50,673 nucleotides of DNA from Streptococcus sp. k-402. GTDB taxonomy: Bacteria; Bacillota; Bacilli; Lactobacillales; Streptococcaceae. Each line of letters opens with the position of its first letter. Positions within the stretch are counted from its first letter, which is position 1. The stretch covers positions 152,908 through 203,580 of the forward strand of contig NZ_VMNB01000004.1 in the NCBI RefSeq assembly GCF_013277515.1, given 5' to 3'. A program made the translations under genes and the position numbers. Below the pieces are notes generated by a model that saw only the letters and a list, made by a program, of their open reading frames with translations, was not told where the DNA came from and ran no database searches. Of the stretch, positions 1 through 10,402 are shown in pieces.

Positions 1-57
1 CTAGAAACTACAGGGGGAGCTTTTGTATTTGAGTACGAGATAGATTTCTCTTTCTGT

Positions 58-528
58 TTATTCACCAAAGAAAAATGGTGGGGCGAATTTTTTCAGTTCT
101 TCAAAGCACTTTTGAGCAGCATCTGTATCTTCACAGATGATAAGGCAAACATCATCACCACAAAGGGTTGCGATAATATATTGGAAATCAAGAGCATCAA
201 TAATTGTAGCGAACGATTGTGCTAGACCAGGAAGAGTTTTGAGTAGGACTTGGTGCTGAATAGGTCGCAACATGATGAGGGCATCTTCCATATAGTTTTC
301 CAAACGTTTTTCCCATTTTGAGATAGAACCTGTATTAAGCACGTAGTAAGAGTTATCCTCTTCTCGGACTTTTGACAGGTTCATATTTTTGATGTCTCGT
401 GAGAGAGTTGCCTGGGTAACTTGAATGTCGTTATCAGCCAGGAGGGACTGCAATTCAGCCTGTGTATGAATCTTGTTTTTTGCGACAAGAGCGCGTATGA
501 GTTGGTGGCGGTGTTCTGATTTATTCAT
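58..528 (-). CDS. argR: ArgR-family arginine repressor (first of two)
   Basis: This 156-residue protein has the two-domain ArgR layout. An N-terminal winged helix-turn-helix (about 1-70) contains the recognition segment QATLSRDIKNMNL, and the C-terminal half (about 85-150) is the oligomerisation/arginine-binding domain with a GDDVCLIICED stretch where the family has its GDD ligand motif. It is expected to bind ARG boxes as a hexamer and control arginine metabolism. The start has a good AAGGAG ribosome site about 10 bases upstream. It lies 16 bases after pepX on the same strand, so the two are probably co-transcribed. A second ArgR-family gene (ahrC) sits at 22.3 kb; in streptococci such paralogues can act together. 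The family call is firm, the exact regulon is inference. Confidence 0.93.
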   Translation of the reverse strand: MNKSEHRHQLIRALVAKNKIHTQAELQSLLADNDIQVTQATLSRDIKNMNLSKVREEDNSYYVLNTGSISKWEKRLENYMEDALIMLRPIQHQVLLKTLPGLAQSFATIIDALDFQYIIATLCGDDVCLIICEDTDAAQKCFEELKKFAPPFFFGE

Positions 529-544
529 AATAATGTAACTCCTT

Positions 545-2818
545 TTAGCAAGGTATGGTAAGCGTGGACTGAGCGAGGTCGACAGTCAAGTGGTAAGAGG
601 TATTGTCACGGATGGTGATTTCAAAGTCAGTCGTATAGAGGACTAAACGAAGAGTATCTCCTTCTTTTAGCTTATAAATAGTAGGTTGCAGTTCAAATTG
701 CACATCCATCCATTCATCTGCAGTAATATCCTCTACTAACAGTAGATCAGTTCTATTTTGTAAATTAAGGTAGCCTTTTGTCACGACTCGTTGTGCATCT
801 GGCCTAAATGGTAATTCACAGAGATTTTCCAACATGTAGTAGCGTCCATTATCAATGGTTCTAGCACCTAAAACAGCAGGATAAGGTTGTAGATATTTCT
901 TCTGTCCAAATTCCAGTAGTTGAGCAGATAAGAGCCCCTTGTTTGTGCTGGATTTGATCCGAAGATTGAGTTGAGCTCGACCGTTCAAGTGAAGATCTTT
1001 GGTCACAGGAAGGTCAATAGTAATCTGATTGACTTTCCCTTGATAGAGTTCCGTATTGAAGGTCTGGTAGGTTTTACCATAGCGCTCAAAATCCTTATCT
1101 GAGTACTGGTTTTGAATAACTTGCTCTTCTTGACCAAGTGAGAAGGTTTCAAAGTTATCTTGCTCACCGAAGGTATCAAGTGATAACCAAGTCTGAGGAG
1201 CGGTATTGTCCTGCCAGATAATGGTCGGAAGCTGAAAATCTGTTTCTTGTTCCAATAATTTCTTGGTTAATAAGGCATTCATGGATTCACGGAAGTCAAT
1301 TGATTGCCAATTGTTCATGTAAACATGGGCACCATTATGGAAAAAGAGATGCTTGTTGATATGTGCAGGAAGAGCATGGAACATCTGGTAAACATGAAGT
1401 GGTTTGACATTCCAATCCTGTGAACCGTGAGTAAAGACAACCTCTGCTTTTACATTATGGGCATTGAGCAGATAGTTGCGATCATGCCAAAACTGGTTAT
1501 AGTCGCCGGTCTTGCGATCCAGTTGCTCTTTTACTTTTTCTAAGTCAGCTTGGTGAACTTCATTGCCACGGATATAGTCGCCAGCCAAGAGATTACGAGA
1601 ATAGGTTAACTCAGCAAGGGAGTCAAAGTCCTCACCTGGATAACCACCTGGACTAGTTACCAGACCGTTTTCACGGTAGTAGTTGTACCACGAAGAAATG
1701 CCTGCCTCGGCAATGATAACCTCTAAACCATCTACACCTGTAGTCGCAAGACCATTGGACATGGTACCTAGATAGGAAAGTCCAGTTGTGGCTACTTTTC
1801 CATTTGACCAATCAGCCTTGACTTGACGCTGGCGCGTGTGGTCGGTAAAGGCACGGCAACGACCATTAAGCCAATCAATGACATTTTTATAAGCCTCGAT
1901 TTGCTGGTAGTCGCCATTAGTCATGAAACCAGTAGAGTCTCTGGTACCAACACCTGAAACATAGAGATTGGCAAAACCTCGTGGGAGGAAGTAGTCGTTG
2001 AGTGTATAGCTAGAGTTGATGTGACTTAGCTTTTCCTCAGCTTCTGACACAAGCTCAGCTTGGCCTTGAGGTTGGACGAGATTGAGTTGAGGTTCCTCTA
2101 GTTCAATCTTATGAGCAGGTTTAACCTCAAGCTCGCCCTCCATCTTGTAGAGAGCCTTATCGCTTGCCTTGTCATTTGTTCCCTGATGATAGGGACTGGC
2201 TGTCATGATGGCAGGGATTTTTCCATCAAAACGAGGACGAATAATGCTAACCTTGACTAAGTCTGGTAGACCTTTTTGGTCGGTATCGACACGAGACTCA
2301 ACGTAAACGACTTCACGAATGACATCATGGCTAGAAAAAGTAGCCAAACTCTTGCCGTTAAAGTAGTGATAGTCATTATCCTCAGGGATAAGACTGTCGC
2401 TTACCAGTTGATCAATCAGGGTATTCCCTTTTTTGGTGCGAGTATTGAGTAACTGATAGAGATTTTCAATCAAGTCACCGTATACAATAGGAAATCCAGT
2501 CTCTTTACGAAAAGCTTCACTGTCTTCGAAGTCAATCAAATAAGAAAAGCCTAAAAGTTGAAAGGCGACAGTATAAAAAATATCTGCTGTCAAGTCTTTG
2601 TCAGATTTGAAAAAAGTTAATATGTTAGTTTCTTTATCTATAGCTAAGCAGGAGAGTGGATAGTCGGTGTTCTCATAAGTGAAAAAAAAGCGACGTAAAA
2701 AAGTTTCCAGTAATTCCTTGGGATTGGCTGTGTTTTGTAAATTAAAGCCACATTTTTTTAGTTCAGATAAGATATTTTCTTTTGGGAAAGTGATATAACT
2801 ATATTGATTAAAACGCAT
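545..2818 (-). CDS. pepX: X-prolyl dipeptidyl aminopeptidase PepX
   Basis: This 757-residue serine peptidase removes X-Pro dipeptides from peptide N-termini and helps the cell use proline-rich peptides in the cytoplasm. The catalytic triad is visible at the positions known for lactococcal PepX: Ser348 in GLSYLG, Asp468 in GSQDWN and His498 in NGAHVY. The N-terminal ~150 residues are the helical oligomerisation region, the middle is an alpha/beta hydrolase fold, and the C-terminal third (from about 550) is the beta-sandwich domain. GGAGG lies just upstream of the ATG. It heads a two-gene unit with argR and is divergent from dnaE, with an AT-rich spacer between. Length matches the family. Confidence 0.96.
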   Translation of the reverse strand: MRFNQYSYITFPKENILSELKKCGFNLQNTANPKELLETFLRRFFFTYENTDYPLSCLAIDKETNILTFFKSDKDLTADIFYTVAFQLLGFSYLIDFEDSEAFRKETGFPIVYGDLIENLYQLLNTRTKKGNTLIDQLVSDSLIPEDNDYHYFNGKSLATFSSHDVIREVVYVESRVDTDQKGLPDLVKVSIIRPRFDGKIPAIMTASPYHQGTNDKASDKALYKMEGELEVKPAHKIELEEPQLNLVQPQGQAELVSEAEEKLSHINSSYTLNDYFLPRGFANLYVSGVGTRDSTGFMTNGDYQQIEAYKNVIDWLNGRCRAFTDHTRQRQVKADWSNGKVATTGLSYLGTMSNGLATTGVDGLEVIIAEAGISSWYNYYRENGLVTSPGGYPGEDFDSLAELTYSRNLLAGDYIRGNEVHQADLEKVKEQLDRKTGDYNQFWHDRNYLLNAHNVKAEVVFTHGSQDWNVKPLHVYQMFHALPAHINKHLFFHNGAHVYMNNWQSIDFRESMNALLTKKLLEQETDFQLPTIIWQDNTAPQTWLSLDTFGEQDNFETFSLGQEEQVIQNQYSDKDFERYGKTYQTFNTELYQGKVNQITIDLPVTKDLHLNGRAQLNLRIKSSTNKGLLSAQLLEFGQKKYLQPYPAVLGARTIDNGRYYMLENLCELPFRPDAQRVVTKGYLNLQNRTDLLLVEDITADEWMDVQFELQPTIYKLKEGDTLRLVLYTTDFEITIRDNTSYHLTVDLAQSTLTIPC

Positions 2819-2849
2819 AGAACCTCCATATAGAATGATAGTTAAGGTT

Positions 2850-2858
2850 ATTATATCA
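2850..2858 (-). promoter_or_regulatory. pepX promoter, extended -10
   Basis: Read on the minus strand this is TGATATAAT, an extended -10 box about 35 bases before the pepX start. No good -35 is visible, as is common when the TGn extension is present. Confidence 0.55.
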
Positions 2859-2967
2859 AAAAAAAAGCAGAAAGGGAATTGTTAACTGTAAAAGGAAATA
2901 ATCCAATAAAAATGAATAAAGTGCTAAATTCAATATAGAGAACAGTGTAATAATAGACATAATAGGT

Positions 2968-2999
2968 ATAATATAAAAATTCTAGGAGATTTATATTAT
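2968..2999. repeat. 10-bp perfect inverted repeat in the pepX-dnaE spacer
   Basis: ATAATATAAA (2968-2977) and TTTATATTAT (2990-2999) are perfect inverted copies 12 bases apart. The 345-base spacer 2819-3163 is otherwise AT-rich, with the two divergent promoters and no convincing gene. It could be a weak hairpin or an operator. In sequence this AT-rich such repeats also arise by chance. Confidence 0.35.
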
Positions 3000-3124
3000 A
3001 TGTTTTCTATTTTGTATATAATATAGTATAAATATAAAAAATGATGACAAAAATACAAATGGATAGAAAGTAAATTAGTAAGCTGATGAAATTTTTCTCA
3101 AGAGAAGCCTTTTATAGGTGAAAA

Positions 3125-3133
3125 TGGTATAAT
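3125..3133 (+). promoter_or_regulatory. dnaE promoter, extended -10
   Basis: TGGTATAAT. Transcription should begin near 3140, so the in-frame GTG at 3137 is too far upstream to be the start. The downstream TTG at 3164 is preceded by an AGAGGAGAA ribosome site. Confidence 0.7.
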
Positions 3134-3163
3134 ATAGTGAGAAGGATAGAGGAGAAGTGTAAA

Positions 3164-6100
3164 TTGATCGCACAACTAGATACAAAAACAGTCTATAGTT
3201 TTATGGAGAGCGTCATTTCGATTGACAAGTATGTGAGAGCAGCTAAAGAATACGGCTACACTCATCTGGCCATGATGGATATTGATAATCTTTACGGTGC
3301 TTTCGACTTTCTAGAGATTACAAAAAAATACGGTATTCATCCTTTACTAGGGCTTGAAATGACTGTATTTGTGGATGAGCAGGAAGTGAATTTGCGCTTT
3401 TTAGCTCTATCTAGTGTGGGCTATCAGCAGTTGATGAAGCTTTCAACAGCCAAGATGCAGGGTGAGAAAAGTTGGTCAGTCCTGTCCCAGTATCTGGAGG
3501 ATATTGCGGTCATTATGCCTTATTTTGATGGACTGGAGTCGTTAGAACTAGGCTGTGATTACTATATTGGAGTTTATCCAGAAACACTGACAAGCGAATT
3601 TCATCATCCTATTTTGCCTCTTTATCGGGTCAACGCTTTTGAAAGCAGGGATAGAGAAGTTCTTCAAGTTTTAACAGCGATTAAAGAAAACCTACCGCTC
3701 AGAGAAGTTCCCTTGCGCTCACGACAAGATGTCCTTATATCAGCAAGTTCTTTAGAGAAATTATTCCAAGAACGTTTTCCTCAAGCCTTGGAAAACTTAG
3801 AAAAGCTTATTTCAGGTATTTCTTACGATTTGGATACTAGTTTGAAACTGCCTCGTTTTAATCCAGCTAGACCAGCAGTAGAAGAGTTGAGAGAGCGTGC
3901 TGAACTGGGACTTGCTCAGAAGGGGTTTTCTAGTAAAGAATATCAAGACCGTCTAGACCAAGAATTGGCTGTTATTCATGATATGGGCTTTGATGATTAT
4001 TTCTTGGTTGTCTGGGATTTGCTGCGTTTTGGACGATTGAATGGCTACTATATGGGAATGGGACGGGGTTCAGCTGTTGGTAGTTTGGTTTCCTATGCTT
4101 TAAACATTACAGGGATTGACCCAGTAGAGAAAAATCTGATTTTTGAACGCTTTCTCAATCGTGAACGCTATACCATGCCTGATATTGATATTGATATCCC
4201 AGATATTTATCGTCCAGATTTTATCAGGTATGTTGGCAATAAATACGGCAGTAAGCATGCGGCTCAGATCGTTACTTTTTCTACCTTTGGTGCCAAGCAA
4301 GCTCTGCGTGATGTCTTGAAACGCTTTGGTGTTCCAGAGTATGAATTATCTGCAATTACCAAGAAAATCAGTTTTCGTGACAATCTCAAGTCGGCTTATG
4401 AGGGTAACCTCCAGTTTCGTCAGCAAATCAATAGTAAGTTAGAATACCAAAAAGCCTTTGAAATTGCCTGCAAGATTGAGGGATATCCAAGACAAACCTC
4501 TGTACATGCGGCTGGTGTTGTGATCAGTGACCAAGATTTGACCAATTACATCCCTCTAAAGCATGGTGACGAAATTCCACTGACTCAATATGATGCTCAT
4601 GGAGTTGAAGCTAGTGGGCTTTTGAAGATGGATTTTCTGGGACTACGAAATTTGACCTTTGTCCAGAAGATGCAAGAGTTGCTTGCTGAAACAGAAGGGA
4701 TTCACCTTAAAATTGAAGAAATCGATTTAGAAGATAAAGAAACGCTAGCTCTATTTGCCTCTGGCAATACAAAAGGTATCTTTCAATTTGAACAACCTGG
4801 TGCCATTCGCTTGCTCAAACGTGTGCAACCAGTCTGTTTTGAAGATGTCGTAGCAACTACTTCCCTAAATAGACCAGGTGCTAGTGACTACATCAATAAT
4901 TTTGTAGCAAGAAAGCATGGGCAGGAAGAAGTGACTGTTCTGGATCCAGTACTGGAGGATATTTTGGCTCCAACTTACGGAATTATGCTCTATCAGGAGC
5001 AGGTTATGCAGGTTGCTCAGCGTTTTGCTGGATTTAGTCTTGGGAAGGCTGATATTTTGCGTCGAGCTATGGGGAAAAAGGATGCCTCTGCTATGCATGA
5101 GATGAGGGCTTCCTTTATTCAAGGCTCCATAGAAGCTGGTCATACTGCGGAAAAAGCAGAGCAGGTTTTTGATGTTATGGAGAAGTTTGCAGGTTATGGA
5201 TTTAACAGGTCACATGCCTATGCCTACTCAGCCTTGGCCTTCCAGTTGGCTTATTTCAAAACGCATTATCCAGCCATTTTTTATCAGGTCATGTTGAATT
5301 CTGCCAACAGTGATTACTTAATAGATGCACTTGAAGCAGGTTTTGAAGTGGCGCCTCTGTCCATCAATACTATTCCCTATCACGATAAAATTGCCAACAA
5401 GTCTATCTATCTAGGTTTGAAATCGATTAAGGGAGTCAGCAAGGATTTGGCACTTTGGATTCTTGAAAATAGACCTTATTCTAACATTGAAGATTTTATA
5501 GCTAAATTACCTGATAATTATCTGAAACTTCCTCTGCTAGAACCTTTGGTAAAAGTTGGTCTTTTCGATTCATTTGAAAGAAATCGTCAAAAAGTATTCA
5601 ATAATTTAGTTAATCTATTTGAATTTGTGAAAGAGTTAGGAAGTTTGTTTGGAGATACTATTTATAGTTGGCAGGAATCGGAAGATTGGACAGATCAAGA
5701 AAAATTCTATATGGAACAAGAGCTTTTAGGGATAGGTGTCAGCAAACATCCCCTACAAACTATCGCAAGTAAAGCTATTTACCCGATTACCCCAATTGGG
5801 AATTTGTCAGAAAATAGCTACGCTATTATTTTGGTTGAAGTTCAGAAAATAAAAGTAATTCGTACCAAAAAGGGCGAAAACATGGCTTTCTTACAGGTAG
5901 ATGACAGTAAGAAAAAATTGGATGTCACTCTCTTTTCAGACTTATATCATCAGATTGGGCAGGAAATAAAAGAGGGAGCCTTCTACTATATAAAAGGAAA
6001 AATCCAGTCACGTGATGGTCGTCTGCAAATGATTGCACAAGAAATAAGAGAAGCAGTTGCTGAACGCTTTTGGATACAGGTGAAGAATCATGATTCGGAT

Positions 6101-6265
6101 CAAGAAATTTCACGTATTTTAGACCAGTATAAAGGCCCAATCCCAGTCATCATCAGGTATGAAGAAGAACAGAAAACAATCGTTTCCCCTCATCATTTTG
6201 TAGCTAAATCCAATGAATTAGAAGCGAAATTGAATGAAATCGTTATGAAAACGATTTATCGCTAA
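3164..6265 (+). CDS. dnaE: DNA polymerase III alpha subunit DnaE (Gram-positive short type)
   Basis: This is the replicative DnaE of low-GC Gram-positives (about 1033 residues), thought to extend RNA primers on the lagging strand alongside PolC. I chose the TTG at 3164 because a good ribosome site precedes it and the promoter rules out the GTG at 3137. The polymerase aspartates are in PDIDIDIPD (around residues 340-347), with KMDFLGLRN near 490. A helix-hairpin-helix region (LKSIKGVSKD) lies near 750 and an OB-fold near 885-950. The N-terminal PHP domain has lost its metal ligands: MMDIDN stands where active PHP domains have TDHGN, so no proofreading is expected. Forms a run with pfkA and pyk on the same strand. 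Confidence 0.96.
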   Translation: MIAQLDTKTVYSFMESVISIDKYVRAAKEYGYTHLAMMDIDNLYGAFDFLEITKKYGIHPLLGLEMTVFVDEQEVNLRFLALSSVGYQQLMKLSTAKMQGEKSWSVLSQYLEDIAVIMPYFDGLESLELGCDYYIGVYPETLTSEFHHPILPLYRVNAFESRDREVLQVLTAIKENLPLREVPLRSRQDVLISASSLEKLFQERFPQALENLEKLISGISYDLDTSLKLPRFNPARPAVEELRERAELGLAQKGFSSKEYQDRLDQELAVIHDMGFDDYFLVVWDLLRFGRLNGYYMGMGRGSAVGSLVSYALNITGIDPVEKNLIFERFLNRERYTMPDIDIDIPDIYRPDFIRYVGNKYGSKHAAQIVTFSTFGAKQALRDVLKRFGVPEYELSAITKKISFRDNLKSAYEGNLQFRQQINSKLEYQKAFEIACKIEGYPRQTSVHAAGVVISDQDLTNYIPLKHGDEIPLTQYDAHGVEASGLLKMDFLGLRNLTFVQKMQELLAETEGIHLKIEEIDLEDKETLALFASGNTKGIFQFEQPGAIRLLKRVQPVCFEDVVATTSLNRPGASDYINNFVARKHGQEEVTVLDPVLEDILAPTYGIMLYQEQVMQVAQRFAGFSLGKADILRRAMGKKDASAMHEMRASFIQGSIEAGHTAEKAEQVFDVMEKFAGYGFNRSHAYAYSALAFQLAYFKTHYPAIFYQVMLNSANSDYLIDALEAGFEVAPLSINTIPYHDKIANKSIYLGLKSIKGVSKDLALWILENRPYSNIEDFIAKLPDNYLKLPLLEPLVKVGLFDSFERNRQKVFNNLVNLFEFVKELGSLFGDTIYSWQESEDWTDQEKFYMEQELLGIGVSKHPLQTIASKAIYPITPIGNLSENSYAIILVEVQKIKVIRTKKGENMAFLQVDDSKKKLDVTLFSDLYHQIGQEIKEGAFYYIKGKIQSRDGRLQMIAQEIREAVAERFWIQVKNHDSDQEISRILDQYKGPIPVIIRYEEEQKTIVSPHHFVAKSNELEAKLNEIVMKTIYR

Positions 6266-6280
6266 AAATACGGAAAATAG

Positions 6281-7354
<1,074 letters not shown>

Positions 7355-7412
7355 TTCATAATTTAGTTAATAAGACCAAAAGGTCATATATATAAAGGAG
7401 TCACAAAAAATC

Positions 7413-8918
7413 ATGAACAAACGTGTAAAAATCGTTGCAACTTTGGGTCCTGCGGTAGAAATCCGTGGTGGTAAAAAATTCGGTGATGACGGATACTGGG
7501 GTGAAAAACTTGATGTTGAAGCTTCAGCTAAAAACATTGCTAAATTGATTGAAGCTGGTGCTAACACATTCCGTTTCAACTTCTCACACGGTGACCACCA
7601 AGAACAAGGTGAGCGTATGGCAACTGTTAAACTTGCAGAAAAACTTGCAGGTAAAAAAGTTGGTTTCCTTCTTGATACAAAAGGACCAGAAATCCGTACA
7701 GAATTGTTCGAAGGTGAAGCTAAAGAGTATTCATACAAAACTGGTGAAAAAATCCGTGTTGCAACTAAACAAGGAATCAAATCAACTCGTGAAGTGATTG
7801 CATTAAACGTTGCTGGTGCTCTTGATATCTATGATGATGTTGAAGTTGGTCGTCAAGTTTTGGTTGACGATGGTAAACTTGGTCTTCGTGTGGTTGCTAA
7901 AGATGATGCAACTCGTGAGTTTGAAGTTGAAGTTGAAAATGACGGCGTAATTGCTAAACAAAAAGGTGTGAACATCCCTAACACTAAAATTCCTTTCCCA
8001 GCTCTTGCTGAACGCGATAACGACGATATCCGTTTCGGTCTTGAACAAGGTATCAACTTCATCGCGATTTCATTCGTACGTACTGCAAAAGACGTGAACG
8101 AAGTTCGTGCAATCTGTGAAGAAACTGGAAACGGACATGTTCAATTGTTCGCTAAAATCGAAAACCAACAAGGTATCGATAACTTGGATGAAATCATCGA
8201 AGCAGCTGATGGTATCATGATCGCTCGTGGTGACATGGGTATCGAAGTACCATTCGAAATGGTTCCAGTTTACCAAAAAATGATTATCAAGAAAGTCAAT
8301 GCTGCAGGTAAGGTTGTTATCACTGCAACAAACATGCTTGAAACAATGACTGAAAAACCACGTGCAACTCGTTCAGAAGTATCAGACGTATTCAACGCTG
8401 TTATCGACGGAACTGACGCTACAATGCTATCAGGTGAGTCTGCAAACGGTAAATACCCACTCGAGTCAGTAACTACAATGGCTACAATCGACAAGAACGC
8501 TCAAACTCTTCTTAATGAATATGGACGTCTTGATTCAGATTCATTTGAGCGTAACTCTAAGACAGAAGTAATGGCTTCTGCTGTTAAAGATGCGACTAAC
8601 TCAATGGACATTAAATTGGTTGTAACTCTTACTAAGACAGGTCACACTGCACGTTTGATCTCTAAATACCGTCCAAATGCTGACATCTTGGCATTGACAT
8701 TTGATGAATTGACAGAACGTGGATTGATGTTGAACTGGGGTGTTATCCCAATGTTGACAGATGCTCCATCTTCAACTGACGATATGTTCGAAATCGCTGA
8801 ACGTAAAGCGGTAGAAGCAGGTCTCGTTGAGTCAGGCGATGATATCGTTATCGTTGCTGGTGTGCCAGTAGGAGAAGCCGTTCGCACAAACACAATGCGT
8901 ATCCGCACAGTACGTTAA
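7413..8918 (+). CDS. pyk: Pyruvate kinase
   Basis: Converts phosphoenolpyruvate and ADP to pyruvate and ATP. The 501-residue protein shows the signature IARGDMGIEVP followed by TATNMLETM and the DGTDATMLSGESANGKYP segment, the core of the active-site barrel. The regulatory C-terminal domain ends at VRTNTMRIRTVR, and no extra PEP-utiliser domain follows. AAGGAG lies just before the ATG. The 58-base gap to pfkA contains a short GACC-AAAA-GGTC palindrome (7374-7385) but no strong terminator, so co-transcription is likely. An intrinsic terminator follows. Codon use is highly biased, as in pfkA. Confidence 0.98.
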   Translation: MNKRVKIVATLGPAVEIRGGKKFGDDGYWGEKLDVEASAKNIAKLIEAGANTFRFNFSHGDHQEQGERMATVKLAEKLAGKKVGFLLDTKGPEIRTELFEGEAKEYSYKTGEKIRVATKQGIKSTREVIALNVAGALDIYDDVEVGRQVLVDDGKLGLRVVAKDDATREFEVEVENDGVIAKQKGVNIPNTKIPFPALAERDNDDIRFGLEQGINFIAISFVRTAKDVNEVRAICEETGNGHVQLFAKIENQQGIDNLDEIIEAADGIMIARGDMGIEVPFEMVPVYQKMIIKKVNAAGKVVITATNMLETMTEKPRATRSEVSDVFNAVIDGTDATMLSGESANGKYPLESVTTMATIDKNAQTLLNEYGRLDSDSFERNSKTEVMASAVKDATNSMDIKLVVTLTKTGHTARLISKYRPNADILALTFDELTERGLMLNWGVIPMLTDAPSSTDDMFEIAERKAVEAGLVESGDDIVIVAGVPVGEAVRTNTMRIRTVR

Positions 8919-8932
8919 GAAAAATATAAAAA

Positions 8933-8974
8933 CCTATCATATCCAGCTTTAGAGCTTGTGTGATAGGCTTTTTT
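8933..8974 (+). terminator. pyk terminator
   Basis: CCTATCA (8933-8939) pairs with TGATAGG (8961-8967), followed directly by a T-run. Confidence 0.85.
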
Positions 8975-9004
8975 GTATAGAGGGTAAAGCTTTTACTTTT
9001 GATT

Positions 9005-9151
9005 TTATGCAACTGTAGCTAAAGAGTAGATAGTTGCTTGTTCCATACTTTTTGTGATGTGAGTATAAATCTGATTGGCCGTCTTTTTGTCTTCATGCTC
9101 AGACCATGACCTGATAGCTTTTAAAGGGATGTTATTTTTTGAACGAAAATT
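9005..9151 (-). pseudogene. Remnant of a tyrosine recombinase (phage/ICE integrase) C-terminus
   Basis: On the minus strand an open stretch of 48 codons ends in TAA at 9005. It reads PLKAIRSWSEHED, then KKTANQIYTHITKSMEQ and a short tail. This matches the end of tyrosine-recombinase integrases, where the motif LGHxxxxTTxxIYTH carries the late catalytic His and the nucleophilic Tyr. Both are still visible (His in SEHED, Tyr in QIYTH). There is no start codon or ribosome site, and the upstream catalytic domain with its Arg residues is gone: reading further hits a stop at 9152. It lies between the converging pyk and ldh terminators. I see no other mobile-element gene nearby. The family assignment rests on motif reading. 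Confidence 0.7.
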
Positions 9152-9177
9152 TCATAAAAAGTTTAGTTTTAATACAG

Positions 9178-9210
9178 AAAAAAACAACTCCCTGATGATT
9201 CAAGGAGTTG
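9178..9210 (-). terminator. ldh terminator
   Basis: CAACTCC (9185-9191) pairs with GGAGTTG (9204-9210). Read on the minus strand the stem is followed by a run of seven T. Confidence 0.9.
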
Positions 9211-9222
9211 TCTATAGTTAAA

Positions 9223-10289
<1,067 letters not shown>

Positions 10290-10310
10290 GAATATGCCTT
10301 ATAGTTCTCG

Positions 10311-10325
10311 ATGTAAACGTTTTAG
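10311..10325. promoter_or_regulatory. Candidate CcpA (cre) site upstream of ldh and gyrA
   Basis: ATGTAAACGTTTTAG matches the cre consensus WTGNAANCGNWNNCW except at the last two positions. It is centred about 64 bases upstream of the predicted ldh start of transcription, an upstream position where CcpA usually activates. This fits known glucose-dependent activation of lactate dehydrogenase in streptococci. Confidence 0.5.
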
Positions 10326-10356
10326 TGGGTTAGAGTCTGAAATAGATGGGAATTTA

Positions 10357-10365
10357 TGGTATAAT
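10357..10365 (+). promoter_or_regulatory. gyrA promoter, extended -10
   Basis: TGGTATAAT. Transcription should start near 10371, which excludes the in-frame ATG at 10346 and supports the start at 10403. Confidence 0.7.
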
Positions 10366-10402
10366 GTTGTTACTTACTAATTGTGAAATGAGGCATTTAT
10401 TA

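Noticed and set aside
1..57. GC-rich AGGGGGAGC near the left edge as half of a terminator
   Set aside because: The other arm would lie outside the window, so a stem cannot be confirmed.
3000..3026. Eight-codon frame in the pepX-dnaE spacer
   Set aside because: Too short and in AT-rich sequence; nothing but a chance AGGAGA supports it, so it is only mentioned with the inverted repeat.
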